A stretch of 64,000 nt of DNA, from positions 343,293 to 407,292 of the forward strand of contig DATCMB010000004.1 of NCBI GenBank assembly GCA_036563615.1, given 5' to 3'. A model generated the notes under the pieces. It was given only the letters and a program-made list of their open reading frames with translations. It was not told the DNA's origin and did not search any database. The translations under genes and the position numbers were made by a program. Of the stretch, positions 1 to 9,429 are shown in pieces. Within the stretch, counting starts at the first letter, position 1. Each line of letters starts with the position of its first letter. The stretch is from Candidatus Binatia bacterium. GTDB taxonomy: Bacteria > Desulfobacterota > Binatia > UBA12015.

Positions 1-827
1 ACGGACGCGAGCTCAACGTCGCGATCGCGCGCGACGTCACCGAGCGGCGGAAGGTGTCCGCCGAGCTCAAGCGCGCGAAGCAGGCCGCGGAGGCCGCGTC
101 GCAAGCGAAGAGCAACTTCCTCGCGACGATGAGCCACGAGATCCGGACGCCGTTGAACGGCGTCTTCGGCATGACGGAGCTCGCGCTCGACGCCGGGGAC
201 CCGGCCGAGCAGCGCGAGTTCATCATGCGCGCGCGCGCCAGCGCGGAGACGCTGCTCCTGCTGCTCGACGACATCCTCGACACCTCGCGGATGGAGTTCG
301 GGCAGCTGCAGCTCGAGAAGATCGATTTCGACCCGCGCGACCTGATGCGCGACCTCGAGAGCGCGCTCTCCTTCACGGCGGCGCGCCGGGGGATCGAGCT
401 GCGCCTGCACTGCGACGACGACGTGCCGGCGCGTGTGCACGGCGACCCGCGCCGGCTGCGCCAGATCTTGTTGAACTTGACGGCGAACGCGCTCAAGTTC
501 ACCGAGCGCGGCGCGGTGGAGGTGCGCCTCGAGGCAGGCACGTGCGACGAGCATCGCTTCGAGCTGCTCGGCGTCGTGCGCGACACCGGGATCGGGATCC
601 CGGCCGACAAGCTCGAGTCGATCTTCGAGCCCTTCACGCAGGTCGACGGCTCGGACACGCGCGCCTACGGCGGCGCCGGGCTCGGCCTCGCGATCGTCCG
701 GCAGCTCCTCGCGCTGATGAACGGCACCGTCGAGGTCGAGAGCGAGCCCGGCGTGGGCAGCACGTTCCGCTTTCGCGTGCCCCTGCAGATCGTGTCCGCC
801 TCGACCAGCACGTCGCTCACGCACTGA
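1..827 (+). CDS. Sensor histidine kinase, C-terminal part (5' end outside window)
   Basis: The reading frame is already open at base 3, so the start lies upstream of the window. The first visible residues (RDVTERRKV) resemble the end of a PAS domain. A HisKA domain follows with the H-box SHEIRTPLNG holding the phospho-accepting His, then a HATPase_c domain with N-box (NLTANALKF), G1 (DTGIGIP), F-box (FEPFTQ) and G2 (GGAGLGLAIV) motifs. The protein therefore autophosphorylates with ATP and passes the phosphate to a response regulator. It stops shortly after the ATPase domain, so no receiver domain is fused at the C-terminus. The sensory part and the partner regulator are not in the window, so the signal is unknown. 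The next gene starts 240 bases downstream, and nothing recognisable lies in that gap. Confidence 0.93.
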   Translation, partial: GRELNVAIARDVTERRKVSAELKRAKQAAEAASQAKSNFLATMSHEIRTPLNGVFGMTELALDAGDPAEQREFIMRARASAETLLLLLDDILDTSRMEFGQLQLEKIDFDPRDLMRDLESALSFTAARRGIELRLHCDDDVPARVHGDPRRLRQILLNLTANALKFTERGAVEVRLEAGTCDEHRFELLGVVRDTGIGIPADKLESIFEPFTQVDGSDTRAYGGAGLGLAIVRQLLALMNGTVEVESEPGVGSTFRFRVPLQIVSASTSTSLTH

Positions 828-1067
828 ACGTGGCGGCGAGCGGCCAGGCGCGACGCCCGCCCCGCGCGGCCACACACTCGACGACTTCGCGACCGGCGTT
901 TGGCGTCAAGCCCGATCTGGTGCGCCTGGGCGTGACCGGCGGCGCGGCGCTGCTGCAGGAGCGGGAAGGCGAGCCGCCGCCCGTTGCGCAGGACGCCGCC
1001 GCCGAGCCCGCAAAATCGGCCGCAGGCCGGTAGCACCTCCCGACCAGCGTCGTTATAGATCGACGCT

Positions 1068-3014
1068 GTGAGAGGCTGGACCATCCAGGATGCGATCGAG
1101 CTGTACGACGTCCACGCCTGGGGTGCGGGCTTCGTCACGGTCAACGAGCGGGGCCACGTCGAGATCCGGCCTCGGGGCAACGGCGGCCCGGGAATCGACC
1201 TGCTCGACCTCGTCACCTACCTGCGCGGGCGAGGGCTGCACGTCCCGCTGCTGATCCGCTTCTCGGACATCCTCGCGGCGCGCATCCGCAACCTCTGCGA
1301 GTGCTTCGCGAGCGCGATCAGCGAGCACCAGTACAAGGGCCGTCACCGCGCGGTCTACCCGATCAAGGTCAACCAGCAGCGCCACGTCGTCGAGGAGGTG
1401 ATCGACTTCGGGCGCGCGTTCGACGTCGGCCTCGAGGCGGGCAGCAAGCCGGAGCTGCTCGCGGTCATGCCGATCATGGACAACCCGGAGTCCTTGATCA
1501 TCTGCAACGGCTACAAGGACCGCGAGTACATCGAGATCGCGCTGCTCGCGCAGAAGCTCGGCCGCACGCCGATCATCGTGATGGACCGCTTCCACGAGCT
1601 CGACCTCGTGATCCAGGTCTCGCGCGAGCTCGGCATCCGTCCGCACCTCGGCGTGCGCGCGAAGCTGTCCGCGAAGGGTGCGGGCCGTTGGGTCGAGTCC
1701 GGCGGCGACCGCAGCAAGTTCGGCCTCACCGCCGACGAGCTGATCGAGACCGTCGGGCGGCTGCGCTCGGAGAACATGCTCGACTGCCTCGAGCTGATGC
1801 ACTTCCACGTCGGCTCGCAGATCACCAACATCCGCGCGATCCGCGAGGCGGTGAAGGAGGCGACGCAGTTCTACGTCGGCCTCGTCGAGCTCGGCGCCGG
1901 GCTCAAGTACCTCGACGTCGGTGGCGGTCTGGGCGTCGACTACGACGGCTCGCAGACGAACTTCCAGTCGTCGATGAACTACACCAACACCGAGTACGCG
2001 CGCGACATCATCGCGACGGTGAGCGAGGCGTGCGACGAGAAGGGCGTCCCGCACCCCGACATCGTCACCGAGACCGGGCGTGCGATGGTGGCGCACCACT
2101 CGGTGCTGATCTTCAACGTGCTCGGCGTCAACGAGGTGCTGCCGAAGAAGGCTCCCGAGGCGCCCGCCGAGGAAGACCACAAGGTCGTGCACGACCTGTT
2201 CGACGCCTACCAGTCGATCAGCCGCAAGAACGTGATCGAGGCCTACCACGACGCGGTCGCCGCGAAGGAAGAGGCGCTGACGCTGTTCAACCTCGGCTAC
2301 CTCGATCTGCGGACGCGCGGCCGCTGCGAGCGTCTGTTCTGGGCGTGCTGCGAGAAGATCCTGCGGGTCGTGCGCGAGATGGACTACGTGCCCGAGGAGC
2401 TCGAGGGCCTCGAGCGCGCGATGGCGGACACCTACTACGGGAACTTCTCGGTCTTCCAGTCGGCGCCCGACCACTGGGCCGTCAAGCAACTGTTCCCGAC
2501 CATGCCGATCCACCGGCTCGACCAGAGGCCGACCCGGCGCGGCGTGTTCGCCGACCTGACCTGCGACTCCGACGGCAAGCTCGACCTCTTCATCGACCGC
2601 CGCGACGTCAAGCACGTCCTCGAGCTGCATCCGTTCGACGGCGAGCCGTACTACATCGGCATCTTCCTGGTCGGCGCCTACCAGGAGATCCTCGGCGACC
2701 TGCACAACCTGTTCGGCGACACCGACGCGGTGCACGTCCGCCTCGGCGAGAACGACCGCATCGAGATCGAGCACCTGGTGGAGGGCGACTCCGTCGAGGA
2801 GGTGCTCGGCTACGTGCAGTACTCGAAGGCCGAGCTGGTCGAGCGCACGCGGCGCGCGATCGAGGCGGCGCTGCGCGACAAGCGCATCACCGTCGAGGAG
2901 TCGGCGCGCCTGCGCCGCCGCTACGAGCAGGGGCTGTCGGGGTACACCTACCTCGAGGTCGAGGACGCCGATCAGCAGATCATGGCGCGCCGGAGCCGCG
3001 CCGCAGGCGGGTGA
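1068..3014 (+). CDS. speA: Biosynthetic arginine decarboxylase
   Basis: A 648-residue PLP-dependent decarboxylase of the SpeA family, which turns arginine into agmatine for polyamine synthesis. The N-terminal barrel has the PLP lysine in YPIKVNQ (about K100), the glycine-rich phosphate-binding segment DVGGGLGVDYDGS (about residue 283) and the active-site cysteine in TCDSDGK (about residue 499). Length is normal for SpeA (about 630-660). The start is the GTG at 1068; it gives the family-typical opening (WTIQDAIELY). No agmatinase or agmatine deiminase is next to it. Its TGA stop overlaps a possible GTG start for the following protease, but the ATG 60 bases downstream fits that gene better. Confidence 0.96.
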   Translation: MRGWTIQDAIELYDVHAWGAGFVTVNERGHVEIRPRGNGGPGIDLLDLVTYLRGRGLHVPLLIRFSDILAARIRNLCECFASAISEHQYKGRHRAVYPIKVNQQRHVVEEVIDFGRAFDVGLEAGSKPELLAVMPIMDNPESLIICNGYKDREYIEIALLAQKLGRTPIIVMDRFHELDLVIQVSRELGIRPHLGVRAKLSAKGAGRWVESGGDRSKFGLTADELIETVGRLRSENMLDCLELMHFHVGSQITNIRAIREAVKEATQFYVGLVELGAGLKYLDVGGGLGVDYDGSQTNFQSSMNYTNTEYARDIIATVSEACDEKGVPHPDIVTETGRAMVAHHSVLIFNVLGVNEVLPKKAPEAPAEEDHKVVHDLFDAYQSISRKNVIEAYHDAVAAKEEALTLFNLGYLDLRTRGRCERLFWACCEKILRVVREMDYVPEELEGLERAMADTYYGNFSVFQSAPDHWAVKQLFPTMPIHRLDQRPTRRGVFADLTCDSDGKLDLFIDRRDVKHVLELHPFDGEPYYIGIFLVGAYQEILGDLHNLFGDTDAVHVRLGENDRIEIEHLVEGDSVEEVLGYVQYSKAELVERTRRAIEAALRDKRITVEESARLRRRYEQGLSGYTYLEVEDADQQIMARRSRAAGG

Positions 3015-3073
3015 AGGGCGGCGTGCTTCGCGCCGTCTCGCGCCCCATCCGAGAAGGCTCTGCGCCCGCCGCG

Positions 3074-4441
3074 ATGAACCGGCCGTCGACCGGCGCCTGC
3101 GTGCTGCTGCGTAGCTTCTCTGGCCTCCTGCTCGCGACGCTCGTCCTGCTCGCAGCCTTGGTCGCGCCGGGTGCGGCGCACGCCGACGACGAGCGCCGCA
3201 CGCCGGTCGTGCGCGCGGTCGAGCGCGTGCGCCCGGCGGTGGTCAACATCTCGGCCGAGCAGGCGGTGGTCGTCCAGCGCGACCCGTTCTTCGACCAGTT
3301 CTTCAACGACTTCTTCGAGATGCGGCCGCGCCGCCGGCGCTACACGCGCACGAGCCTCGGCTCGGGCGTGATCGTCCGCCCCGAGGGCTACGTCGTCACC
3401 AACGCGCACGTGATCGCGCGCGGGCAGAAGATCAAGGTCGTGCTCGCCGACGAGCGCGAGCTCGACGCGCGCGTCGTCGGCGTCGACCCGGACGCGGATC
3501 TCGCCGTGCTCAAGATCCCGGGCGGCTCCCTGCCCCACCTCGAGTTCGGCGACTCGGACGACCTGATGATCGGCGAGACGGTGATCGCGATCGGCAACCC
3601 GTTCGGCTTCTCGCACACCGTGACGACCGGCGTCGTCAGCGCCGTGCGGCGATCGCTCAAGAGCGGCGGGCGCGTCTTCCTCGACTTCATCCAGACCGAT
3701 GCGTCGATCAACCCGGGCAACTCCGGCGGACCGCTGCTCAACATCAAGGGCGAGCTGATCGGCATCAACACCGCGATCTACGGCGGCGCGCAGAACATCG
3801 GCTTCGCGATCCCGGCGAAGCGCGCGAGCCGCGTCGTCAACGACCTGATCCGCTACGGCGAGGTGCGGCGCTCGTACCTCGGTCTGCAGGTGCAGGATCT
3901 CACGCCCGAGCTCGCGAGCGCGCTCGGCGTCGAGGAGGAGCGCTACGGCGTCGTCGTGCGCGAGGTCGAGGACGGCAGCCCGGCCGAGCGCGCCGGCATC
4001 GAGCCCGGCGACGTCATCCTCGCGGTCGACGGCCACGAGGTCGGCGACCGCGCCGAGTTCGACGAGCGCGCCGCGGAAGCCACGATCGGCTCGACGATCC
4101 GCCTCGACGTCCTGCGCTCGGGCACCAAGCGACGGGTGACGCTCGCCGCCGGCGAGATGACCGACGAGCGCATCGACGACCTCGGCTGGCGCCGCCTCGG
4201 CATCCGCGTCGCCGAGCGCGGCCGCGACGACGCGGTGGCGATCAAGTCGGTGCGCCGCAACAGCCACGCGGATCGCGCCGGCATCCGCCCGGGCGACCTG
4301 CTGATCGCGCTCGGCGACACCGCAACCGACTCGGCAGCCGCCTACCGGCGTGCGGTGTCGAGGCTGCGCAACGAGAGCGAAGCGCAGATCGCGGTGCAGC
4401 GCGGCCGCGCGCAGTACCGCCTGACCCTCCCGCTCGAGTAG
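3074..4441 (+). CDS. HtrA/DegP-type periplasmic serine protease
   Basis: A 455-residue trypsin-like protease with an N-terminal signal peptide (hydrophobic core [15 protein letters not shown], cleavage expected after AHA). The catalytic triad is visible: His112 in TNAHVI, Asp142 in DADLAVLKI and Ser217 in NPGNSGGPL. Two PDZ domains follow, roughly residues 268-355 and 370-450 ([11 protein letters not shown] and [11 protein letters not shown]). This is the DegP/DegQ/DegS architecture for degrading or refolding damaged envelope proteins. The ATG at 3074 was chosen because it begins the signal peptide; an in-frame GTG at 3011 overlapping the speA stop would add 21 residues ahead of it. The acidic and Phe-rich loop after the first strand ([12 protein letters not shown]) is common in the family. 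Confidence 0.95.
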   Translation: MNRPSTGACVLLRSFSGLLLATLVLLAALVAPGAAHADDERRTPVVRAVERVRPAVVNISAEQAVVVQRDPFFDQFFNDFFEMRPRRRRYTRTSLGSGVIVRPEGYVVTNAHVIARGQKIKVVLADERELDARVVGVDPDADLAVLKIPGGSLPHLEFGDSDDLMIGETVIAIGNPFGFSHTVTTGVVSAVRRSLKSGGRVFLDFIQTDASINPGNSGGPLLNIKGELIGINTAIYGGAQNIGFAIPAKRASRVVNDLIRYGEVRRSYLGLQVQDLTPELASALGVEEERYGVVVREVEDGSPAERAGIEPGDVILAVDGHEVGDRAEFDERAAEATIGSTIRLDVLRSGTKRRVTLAAGEMTDERIDDLGWRRLGIRVAERGRDDAVAIKSVRRNSHADRAGIRPGDLLIALGDTATDSAAAYRRAVSRLRNESEAQIAVQRGRAQYRLTLPLE

Positions 4442-4567
4442 ACGACACCGCGCGTCGCGCTTCCCCGGGACCGGGCGTTTCTGCTACACGAGCGCGGTTT
4501 TCAGCAAAGCGCGAAGCTCCCCCTCCAATCCAGGGACTCTTCGCACCATTCAGCCAGGGAGCGTGGT

Positions 4568-4771
4568 ATGCCAGTCGGTCGCGTCAAGTGGTTCAACAAC
4601 GCCAAGGGTTACGGATTCATCGTCCAAGAAGGCGGTCCGGAGGTCTTCGTTCATTACTCGGCGATCCAGGGCGACGGGTACAAGACGTTGGTCGAAGGGC
4701 AGGAAGTCCAGTTCGACATCGCGCAGAGCGAGAAGGGTCCGCAGGCGGCGAACGTCATCAAGGTGAAGTGA
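4568..4771 (+). CDS. cspA: Cold shock protein (CspA family)
   Basis: A 67-residue single cold-shock domain that binds single-stranded nucleic acid and melts RNA secondary structure. It holds RNP1 (KGYGFI) and RNP2 (VFVHYSAI) and the KWFN opening of the family. The ATG at 4568 is preceded by an AGGGAG ribosome binding site. A 126-base untranslated stretch separates it from the protease stop, so it probably has its own promoter and a structured leader, as is usual for csp genes; no clear promoter boxes were identified. Its stop codon overlaps the GTG start of the acylphosphatase gene, so the two are likely translated from one message. Confidence 0.96.
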   Translation: MPVGRVKWFNNAKGYGFIVQEGGPEVFVHYSAIQGDGYKTLVEGQEVQFDIAQSEKGPQAANVIKVK

Positions 4772-5091
4772 CGGGCACGGACGACCCTCCTTCAGGCGGG
4801 CGCCCGCCGAGCTCGGCGACGGAGATCCGGGTCCGGATCTCCGTGCGCGGGCGCGTGCAGGGAGTCTGGTATCGCGGCTCGACGCGCGATCAGGCGCGAC
4901 GGCTCGGGCTGCGAGGCTGGGCGCGCAATCTCGCGGACGGCTCCGTCGAGGTGGTCGCCGAGGGCGACCCCGACGCCATCGAGCAGCTCGTCGCGTGGTG
5001 CCGCACCGGACCACCCGGCGCGCGCGTAACCGGGATCACGGTGCAACGTGAGCCCGTGCGGGGCGACGTCCAGGACTTCAAGGTCCTCTGA
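4768..5091 (+). CDS. Acylphosphatase
   Basis: A 107-residue protein whose C-terminal 90 residues form an acylphosphatase domain, which hydrolyses carboxyl-phosphate bonds such as those of acetyl phosphate or 1,3-bisphosphoglycerate. The substrate-binding arginine lies in RVQGVWYR and the catalytic asparagine in GWARNLADG. An N-terminal extension of about 17 residues is poorly conserved in character. The GTG at 4768 sits in a GTGA overlap with the cspA stop, which argues for translational coupling. A start a little further downstream cannot be excluded. Confidence 0.92.
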   Translation: MTGTDDPPSGGRPPSSATEIRVRISVRGRVQGVWYRGSTRDQARRLGLRGWARNLADGSVEVVAEGDPDAIEQLVAWCRTGPPGARVTGITVQREPVRGDVQDFKVL

Positions 5092-5116
5092 CACGCCGCC
5101 CGAAGGAGGGGCCGAC

Positions 5117-5449
5117 ATGCCCGACAAGACCTACAAGATGGTGGAGATCGTCGGGGTCTCCGACGACTCGATCCAGCAAGCCGTCCGCAACGCGCTCGCG
5201 AAGGCCTCGCGGACGCTGCGCAACCTCGACTGGTTCGAGGTCACGGCGATCCGCGGGCTCGTGCGCAACAACCGCGACCCGCAGTTCCAGGTCCAGCTCA
5301 AGGTCGGCTTCCGGCTGCTCGAGCGCGACCTCCTCGCCTCGCTCGACGAGCCCACCGCCAACCCGACGAGCACCGAGCGCGCCGAGCGCCGCAAGGAAGA
5401 AAAGCGCGCCGGCAAGCGTGACAAGAAGAACAAGGGCAGGAAGAAGTAG
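5117..5449 (+). CDS. Dodecin-family flavin-binding protein with basic tail
   Basis: A 110-residue protein. The first 70 residues match the dodecin fold: YKMVEIVGVS, SIQQAVRNALAKA and NLDWFEV, followed by a strand with RGLVRN and a final strand with FQVQLKVGFRL. Dodecins form hollow dodecamers that bind flavin or CoA and buffer these cofactors. The last 35 residues are unusual: a hydrophilic tail very rich in Lys, Arg and Glu (ending KNKGRKK). The ATG at 5117 has a strong GAAGGAGG ribosome binding site eight bases upstream, so an in-frame ATG at 5048 was rejected. The stop is four bases before the acyl-CoA dehydrogenase start. Confidence 0.88.
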   Translation: MPDKTYKMVEIVGVSDDSIQQAVRNALAKASRTLRNLDWFEVTAIRGLVRNNRDPQFQVQLKVGFRLLERDLLASLDEPTANPTSTERAERRKEEKRAGKRDKKNKGRKK

Positions 5450-5453
5450 CATC

Positions 5454-6635
5454 ATGGCCGAAGCCCTCGACGAATTCCGCGAAGAGCTGCGAACCTTTCT
5501 CGCCGAGCACCTCCGTCCCGAGCTCAAGCCCGAAGCGCTCGCCCGGCTCCCCGAGCCCGAGCGCATCTCGGTGCTGCGCGACTGGCAACGGACGCTCGCC
5601 AAGGGCCGCTGGGTCGGCATCACGTGGCCGCGCGAGTACGGCGGCCGCGAGGCGACGATCCCGCAGCAGATCGTCTACACCGAGGAGATGACCCGCGCGC
5701 AGGCGCCGGCGGCGATCAACAGCCTCGGCGTCGGCATCGTCGGTCCGCCGCTCATCGCGTTCGGCACCGAGGAGCAGAAGAAGCGCTTCGCGCCGCGCAT
5801 CCTGTCGGCGGACGACCTGTGGTGCTGCGGCTTCTCGGAGCCGAGCGCCGGCTCCGACCTCGCCTCGCTGCGCACCAGCGCAACGCTCGACGGCGACCAC
5901 TTCGTGGTCAACGGCCAGAAGGTGTGGACGACGCTCGCGCACCACGCCGACTGGTGCATGCTGCTCTGTCGCACCAACCCGGAGGAGAAGCGCGCGAAAG
6001 GCGTCTCCTGCCTGCTCGTCGACATGCGCAGCCCCGGCATCACGGTGCGGCCGCTGCGCCAGATCACCGGCGAGGCCGAGTTCAACGAGATCTTCTTCGA
6101 GAACGTGCGCGTGCCGCGCGAGAACCTGCTCGGCGAGCTGCACGGCGGCTGGCCGGTCGCGGTGGCGGCGCTGCAGAACGAGCGCGGCATCCTCTACGTC
6201 GTCGAGATGCGCATCCAGCTGCAGCAGGCGCGCGACCAGCTGCTCGCGCTCGCTCGCGAGCACGGCGCCGGCACGGATCCGGTGCTGCGCCAGGAGCTCG
6301 CGCAGATCCACCTCGCGACCGAGATCTTCCGCATGACCTGCCAGCGGACGCTCGACAAGCTGCTGCGCATGGGCGCGCCCGGACCGGAGGCGTCGATCAT
6401 CAAGCTGCACTGGACCGAGGTCACGCAGGCGATCCCGCAGCTCGGCATGCAGATCATCGGCCCGCAGGGCCTGCTCTACGACACGCCCGAGCCGCGCGCG
6501 GGGCGCGTCGATCCGAGCCAGTGGCTGCAGCGCAGCTTCCTGCAGAGCCGCGCCGCGAGCATCGCGTCCGGAACGAGCGAGATCATGAAGGGTATCATCG
6601 CGATGCAGGTGCTCGGTCTGCCGCGCGGCCAGTAG
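5454..6635 (+). CDS. Acyl-CoA dehydrogenase family protein
   Basis: A 393-residue flavoprotein of the acyl-CoA dehydrogenase superfamily, with the N-terminal helical domain (WPREYGG), the middle beta domain (CGFSEPSAGSDLASL, VNGQKVWTT) and the C-terminal helical domain (SGTSEIMKGIIA, GLPRG). It would introduce a double bond into an acyl-CoA and pass electrons to electron-transfer flavoprotein. At the position of the MCAD catalytic glutamate (YEGTS) this protein has ASGTS, as in several FadE26/28-type enzymes that use a different Glu or a partner subunit. The substrate cannot be told from sequence. The ATG at 5454 follows the dodecin stop by four bases, suggesting co-transcription. Confidence 0.93.
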   Translation: MAEALDEFREELRTFLAEHLRPELKPEALARLPEPERISVLRDWQRTLAKGRWVGITWPREYGGREATIPQQIVYTEEMTRAQAPAAINSLGVGIVGPPLIAFGTEEQKKRFAPRILSADDLWCCGFSEPSAGSDLASLRTSATLDGDHFVVNGQKVWTTLAHHADWCMLLCRTNPEEKRAKGVSCLLVDMRSPGITVRPLRQITGEAEFNEIFFENVRVPRENLLGELHGGWPVAVAALQNERGILYVVEMRIQLQQARDQLLALAREHGAGTDPVLRQELAQIHLATEIFRMTCQRTLDKLLRMGAPGPEASIIKLHWTEVTQAIPQLGMQIIGPQGLLYDTPEPRAGRVDPSQWLQRSFLQSRAASIASGTSEIMKGIIAMQVLGLPRGQ

Positions 6636-6660
6636 CGGGCGTCGACATCCGCAGGCGAGC

Positions 6661-9354
6661 ATGGCGAGCCCGGCGCGCAAGAGCTTGCTGCGCAGGCTCC
6701 GCCTGCCGCTCCTTCTGCTGCTCGCGCTCGTCGCGCTGGCGGCGCTCGCGCCGCAGCTCGTGCTGCCGCGCGTCGAGCGTGCGGCGAGCGAAGCGCTGCG
6801 CACGCCGGTCGACATCGGCTGGATCGAGGTCGATCCCTTCGCGCGCCGCGTGAGCCTGCGCGACGTCGCCTTCGGCGAGGGCGAGCCGCTGACCGTTCGC
6901 CGCATCAGCGCGCGTCCCGACGTCGAGCGGCTCGTGCGCGGCGAGATCGAGCTCGAGCGCGTCGAGATCGACGGCCTGCGCGGCGTGATCGATCAGGACG
7001 AGAAGGGCCTGCCCGTCCTGCGCGGCCTGCCCTTCCCCGAGCCCGGCGGACGCTCCGGCGGCCCGACGGTGGTGGTCGAGGAGGTCGTGCTCACCGACGT
7101 CGACCTCGAGGCGAGCCTGCCGGAGCGGCTGCGCCGTACGCCGGTCGCGCTCCACCTCGACGAGCTCGTCGCGCGCGAGGTGCCGACCTCGGCGGCGGGC
7201 GCGGCGTTCCAGGGCGAGCTCCGCGGCGCGCTCGACGGCGTGCCGCTCACCGCGGGCGCACGCATCGACGAGACGCCCGCCGGCTGGCGCGTCGAGGCGG
7301 AGGCCGAGCTGAAGGGCTCGCCGCTCGGCCGCGACCAGCTCCGCCTGCCGCCCGGCCTCGAGTCGCTCTCCGCCACCGTCGACGGGCGCGCGAGCTACCT
7401 GCTCGATCCTGAGCGCGGCGAGGAGCGGCTCGCGGCCGACGTGACGCTGAACGAGCTGCGCCTGAGCGGCGCCGCGGAGACGTCGCTCGCCGCGCGCCGG
7501 CTCTCCGTGCAGGGCCTCGTCGCCAACCTCACGGCCGGCGAGGTCGACCTCGGCGCGATCGAGCTCACGGCACCGCGCATCGTCGCCGCGCTCACCGCGG
7601 ACGGGCTCGTCTACCCGGGGCTCGTCCCGGGGCTCGTCGAGTCCGGCGTCGAGCTCGCGCCCGACGGCGGCGCTGACGACGCCGCGCGCGAGCCCGGCTG
7701 GAAGGTGACCGGCGGTCGCTTCACCGCGCGCGACGGCGAGATCGTCGTGAAGCGCGACGACGCCCGTCTGCCGCTCACGATCGAGAGCTTCACCTGGCGC
7801 GGCATCGCGAGCGGCAAGCGCGGTGATCTGCGCTTGACGGTCGGCGTCGCGGAGGACGGGCGGATCGACGTCACGGGCAAGCTCGGCATCGACCCGCCGA
7901 CGGTCGACGTCGTCGCCGAGCTGTCGTCGGTGCCGCTCGCCGATCTGTCGGCGCTGCTCGACACGCCGCTGCGCGTCTCGCGCGGCACCGCGCGCGGACG
8001 CGTGGAGATCGCCGGCGACCCGGCGCGGCCGCGCTTCGCGATCGCGCTCGAAGCGCACCAGGTGCACACCGCCCCGCCGACGGCGGAGCGCCCCGATCAG
8101 GTGCTCGCGGTCGACCGGCTCGAGACGACCTTGACGGTCGCGCCCGGACCGGACGGCGCGATCGAGATCGCGTCGCTCGCGCTGTCCTACCCGTACGCGA
8201 TGGTGCAGCGCACGGCGCAGGGGACGTTCCCGCTCGACGTCCTCGGCGGTGCGTCCGGACACGAGGCGGCGTCCGGCGCGACGCGGGGAGCGGACGAAGC
8301 GAGCGCACCCGACGCACCGAGCAGGACGCGCGCGCCGCGGTCGGGAGCGAACGCCTCGGAGTCCACGGCGTCCGCACGCCCGCTGCGCATCGCGAGCCTC
8401 ACCGTCAGCCAGGGCCGCTTCGACTTCGTCGACGCCACGACGACGCCGCCCTACTGGACGGGGCTCGCGTCGACCGACGCGACCGCACGCGGCCTCGCGC
8501 TCGAGCCGCACGCCCTCGACAGCCTGTCGCTGACCGCGCGCCAGGACGAGCTGCACCCGCTGCGCGCGTCCGCGCGCCGCACGGGCGACGAGAGCTGGCG
8601 CGGCGAGCTCGCGGTCGAGGGCCTCTCGCTGCCGACGCTGAACCCGTACCTCGCGCCGGTGCTCGGCTACGAGGCGCAGGCCGGCACGCTCGACCTCGAG
8701 ATCGAGGCGACGCTCGCCCGCGGCCGCCTCGCCGCCACCACCGCGATCGCGCTCGACGGCGTCGCTCTGCGCCAGACCGGGCTCGACGTCATCCAGCAGC
8801 AGACCGGCGTGCCGCTGACCGTCGCGCTGTCGCTGCTCAAGGACGTCGGCGGCACGATCGAGATGACGATTCCGGTCGAGGTCGACACGGCGACCGGCGA
8901 GTACGAGCTCGGCTCGTTCGTCACCCAGGCGATCGGACGCGCCGTGCTCGGCGCGCTGTCCTCACCGCTGCGCTGGCTCGGCATGCTGTTCGGCACCGAC
9001 GGACCGCCGCACGCGCTGGCGATCGACCCTGTGCCGTTCGCGCCCGGCAGCGCGACGCTCGACGCCGCGGGCCGCGCGCGCGTCGAGCAGGTCGCGCGCA
9101 TCCTCGCCTCGCACGCCGAGCTCGACGTGATCCTGAAGTCGCAGATCGCCGAAAGCGATCGCGCGGCGGTGGGTGACGACGGGCTCGCGGCGCTCGCCGC
9201 GGCGCGCGTCGAGACGGTGCGCAGCGCGTTCGAGCGCGGCGCCGCGGGGCACGCGATCCTCGCGAGCCGGCTGCTGGTCGCGCCGTGGAGCATGCCCGCG
9301 GACGGCAAGCTCGATCCGGCGCCCGGCGTGTACGTCGAGGTGCAGTCGCGCTGA
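6661..9354 (+). CDS. DUF748 / AsmA-like envelope protein
   Basis: An 897-residue protein anchored by one N-terminal transmembrane segment (about residues 15-37) with the rest predicted outside the cytoplasm. It has the repetitive beta-strand pattern of DUF748/AsmA-like proteins, which are related to long bridge proteins that may move lipids to the outer membrane. The C-terminal 100 residues (FGTDGPPHAL, FAPGSATLDAAG) resemble the OmpA-like end seen in DUF748 proteins. A low-complexity Ala/Ser/Arg linker lies at about residues 535-580. It begins 25 bases after the acyl-CoA dehydrogenase stop. Function is inferred only at family level. Confidence 0.85.
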   Translation: MASPARKSLLRRLRLPLLLLLALVALAALAPQLVLPRVERAASEALRTPVDIGWIEVDPFARRVSLRDVAFGEGEPLTVRRISARPDVERLVRGEIELERVEIDGLRGVIDQDEKGLPVLRGLPFPEPGGRSGGPTVVVEEVVLTDVDLEASLPERLRRTPVALHLDELVAREVPTSAAGAAFQGELRGALDGVPLTAGARIDETPAGWRVEAEAELKGSPLGRDQLRLPPGLESLSATVDGRASYLLDPERGEERLAADVTLNELRLSGAAETSLAARRLSVQGLVANLTAGEVDLGAIELTAPRIVAALTADGLVYPGLVPGLVESGVELAPDGGADDAAREPGWKVTGGRFTARDGEIVVKRDDARLPLTIESFTWRGIASGKRGDLRLTVGVAEDGRIDVTGKLGIDPPTVDVVAELSSVPLADLSALLDTPLRVSRGTARGRVEIAGDPARPRFAIALEAHQVHTAPPTAERPDQVLAVDRLETTLTVAPGPDGAIEIASLALSYPYAMVQRTAQGTFPLDVLGGASGHEAASGATRGADEASAPDAPSRTRAPRSGANASESTASARPLRIASLTVSQGRFDFVDATTTPPYWTGLASTDATARGLALEPHALDSLSLTARQDELHPLRASARRTGDESWRGELAVEGLSLPTLNPYLAPVLGYEAQAGTLDLEIEATLARGRLAATTAIALDGVALRQTGLDVIQQQTGVPLTVALSLLKDVGGTIEMTIPVEVDTATGEYELGSFVTQAIGRAVLGALSSPLRWLGMLFGTDGPPHALAIDPVPFAPGSATLDAAGRARVEQVARILASHAELDVILKSQIAESDRAAVGDDGLAALAAARVETVRSAFERGAAGHAILASRLLVAPWSMPADGKLDPAPGVYVEVQSR

Positions 9355-9360
9355 GGAAAA

Positions 9361-9393
9361 GTGCGGGAGAGGGACCACGTCCCCCTCCCGCAC
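9361..9393 (-). terminator. Rho-independent terminator for the PT-repeat protein gene
   Basis: A 14-bp stem (GTGCGGGAGAGGGA against TCCCCCTCCCGCAC, one mismatch) with a 5-base loop lies between two convergent genes. Read on the minus strand it is followed by TTTTCC, so it best terminates the minus-strand gene ending at 9430. It could also act, less efficiently, on the plus-strand gene ending at 9354. Confidence 0.8.
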
Positions 9394-9429
9394 CGGTTGG
9401 TCACCGTTCCGTAACGATGAGCGAGGCCG

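Noticed and set aside
1053..2774. Long open frame on the minus strand opposite speA
   Set aside because: It is a mirror of the strong codon bias of speA in G+C-rich DNA. Its product is Val/Asp/Arg-rich with no known domain, and speA is complete on the other strand.
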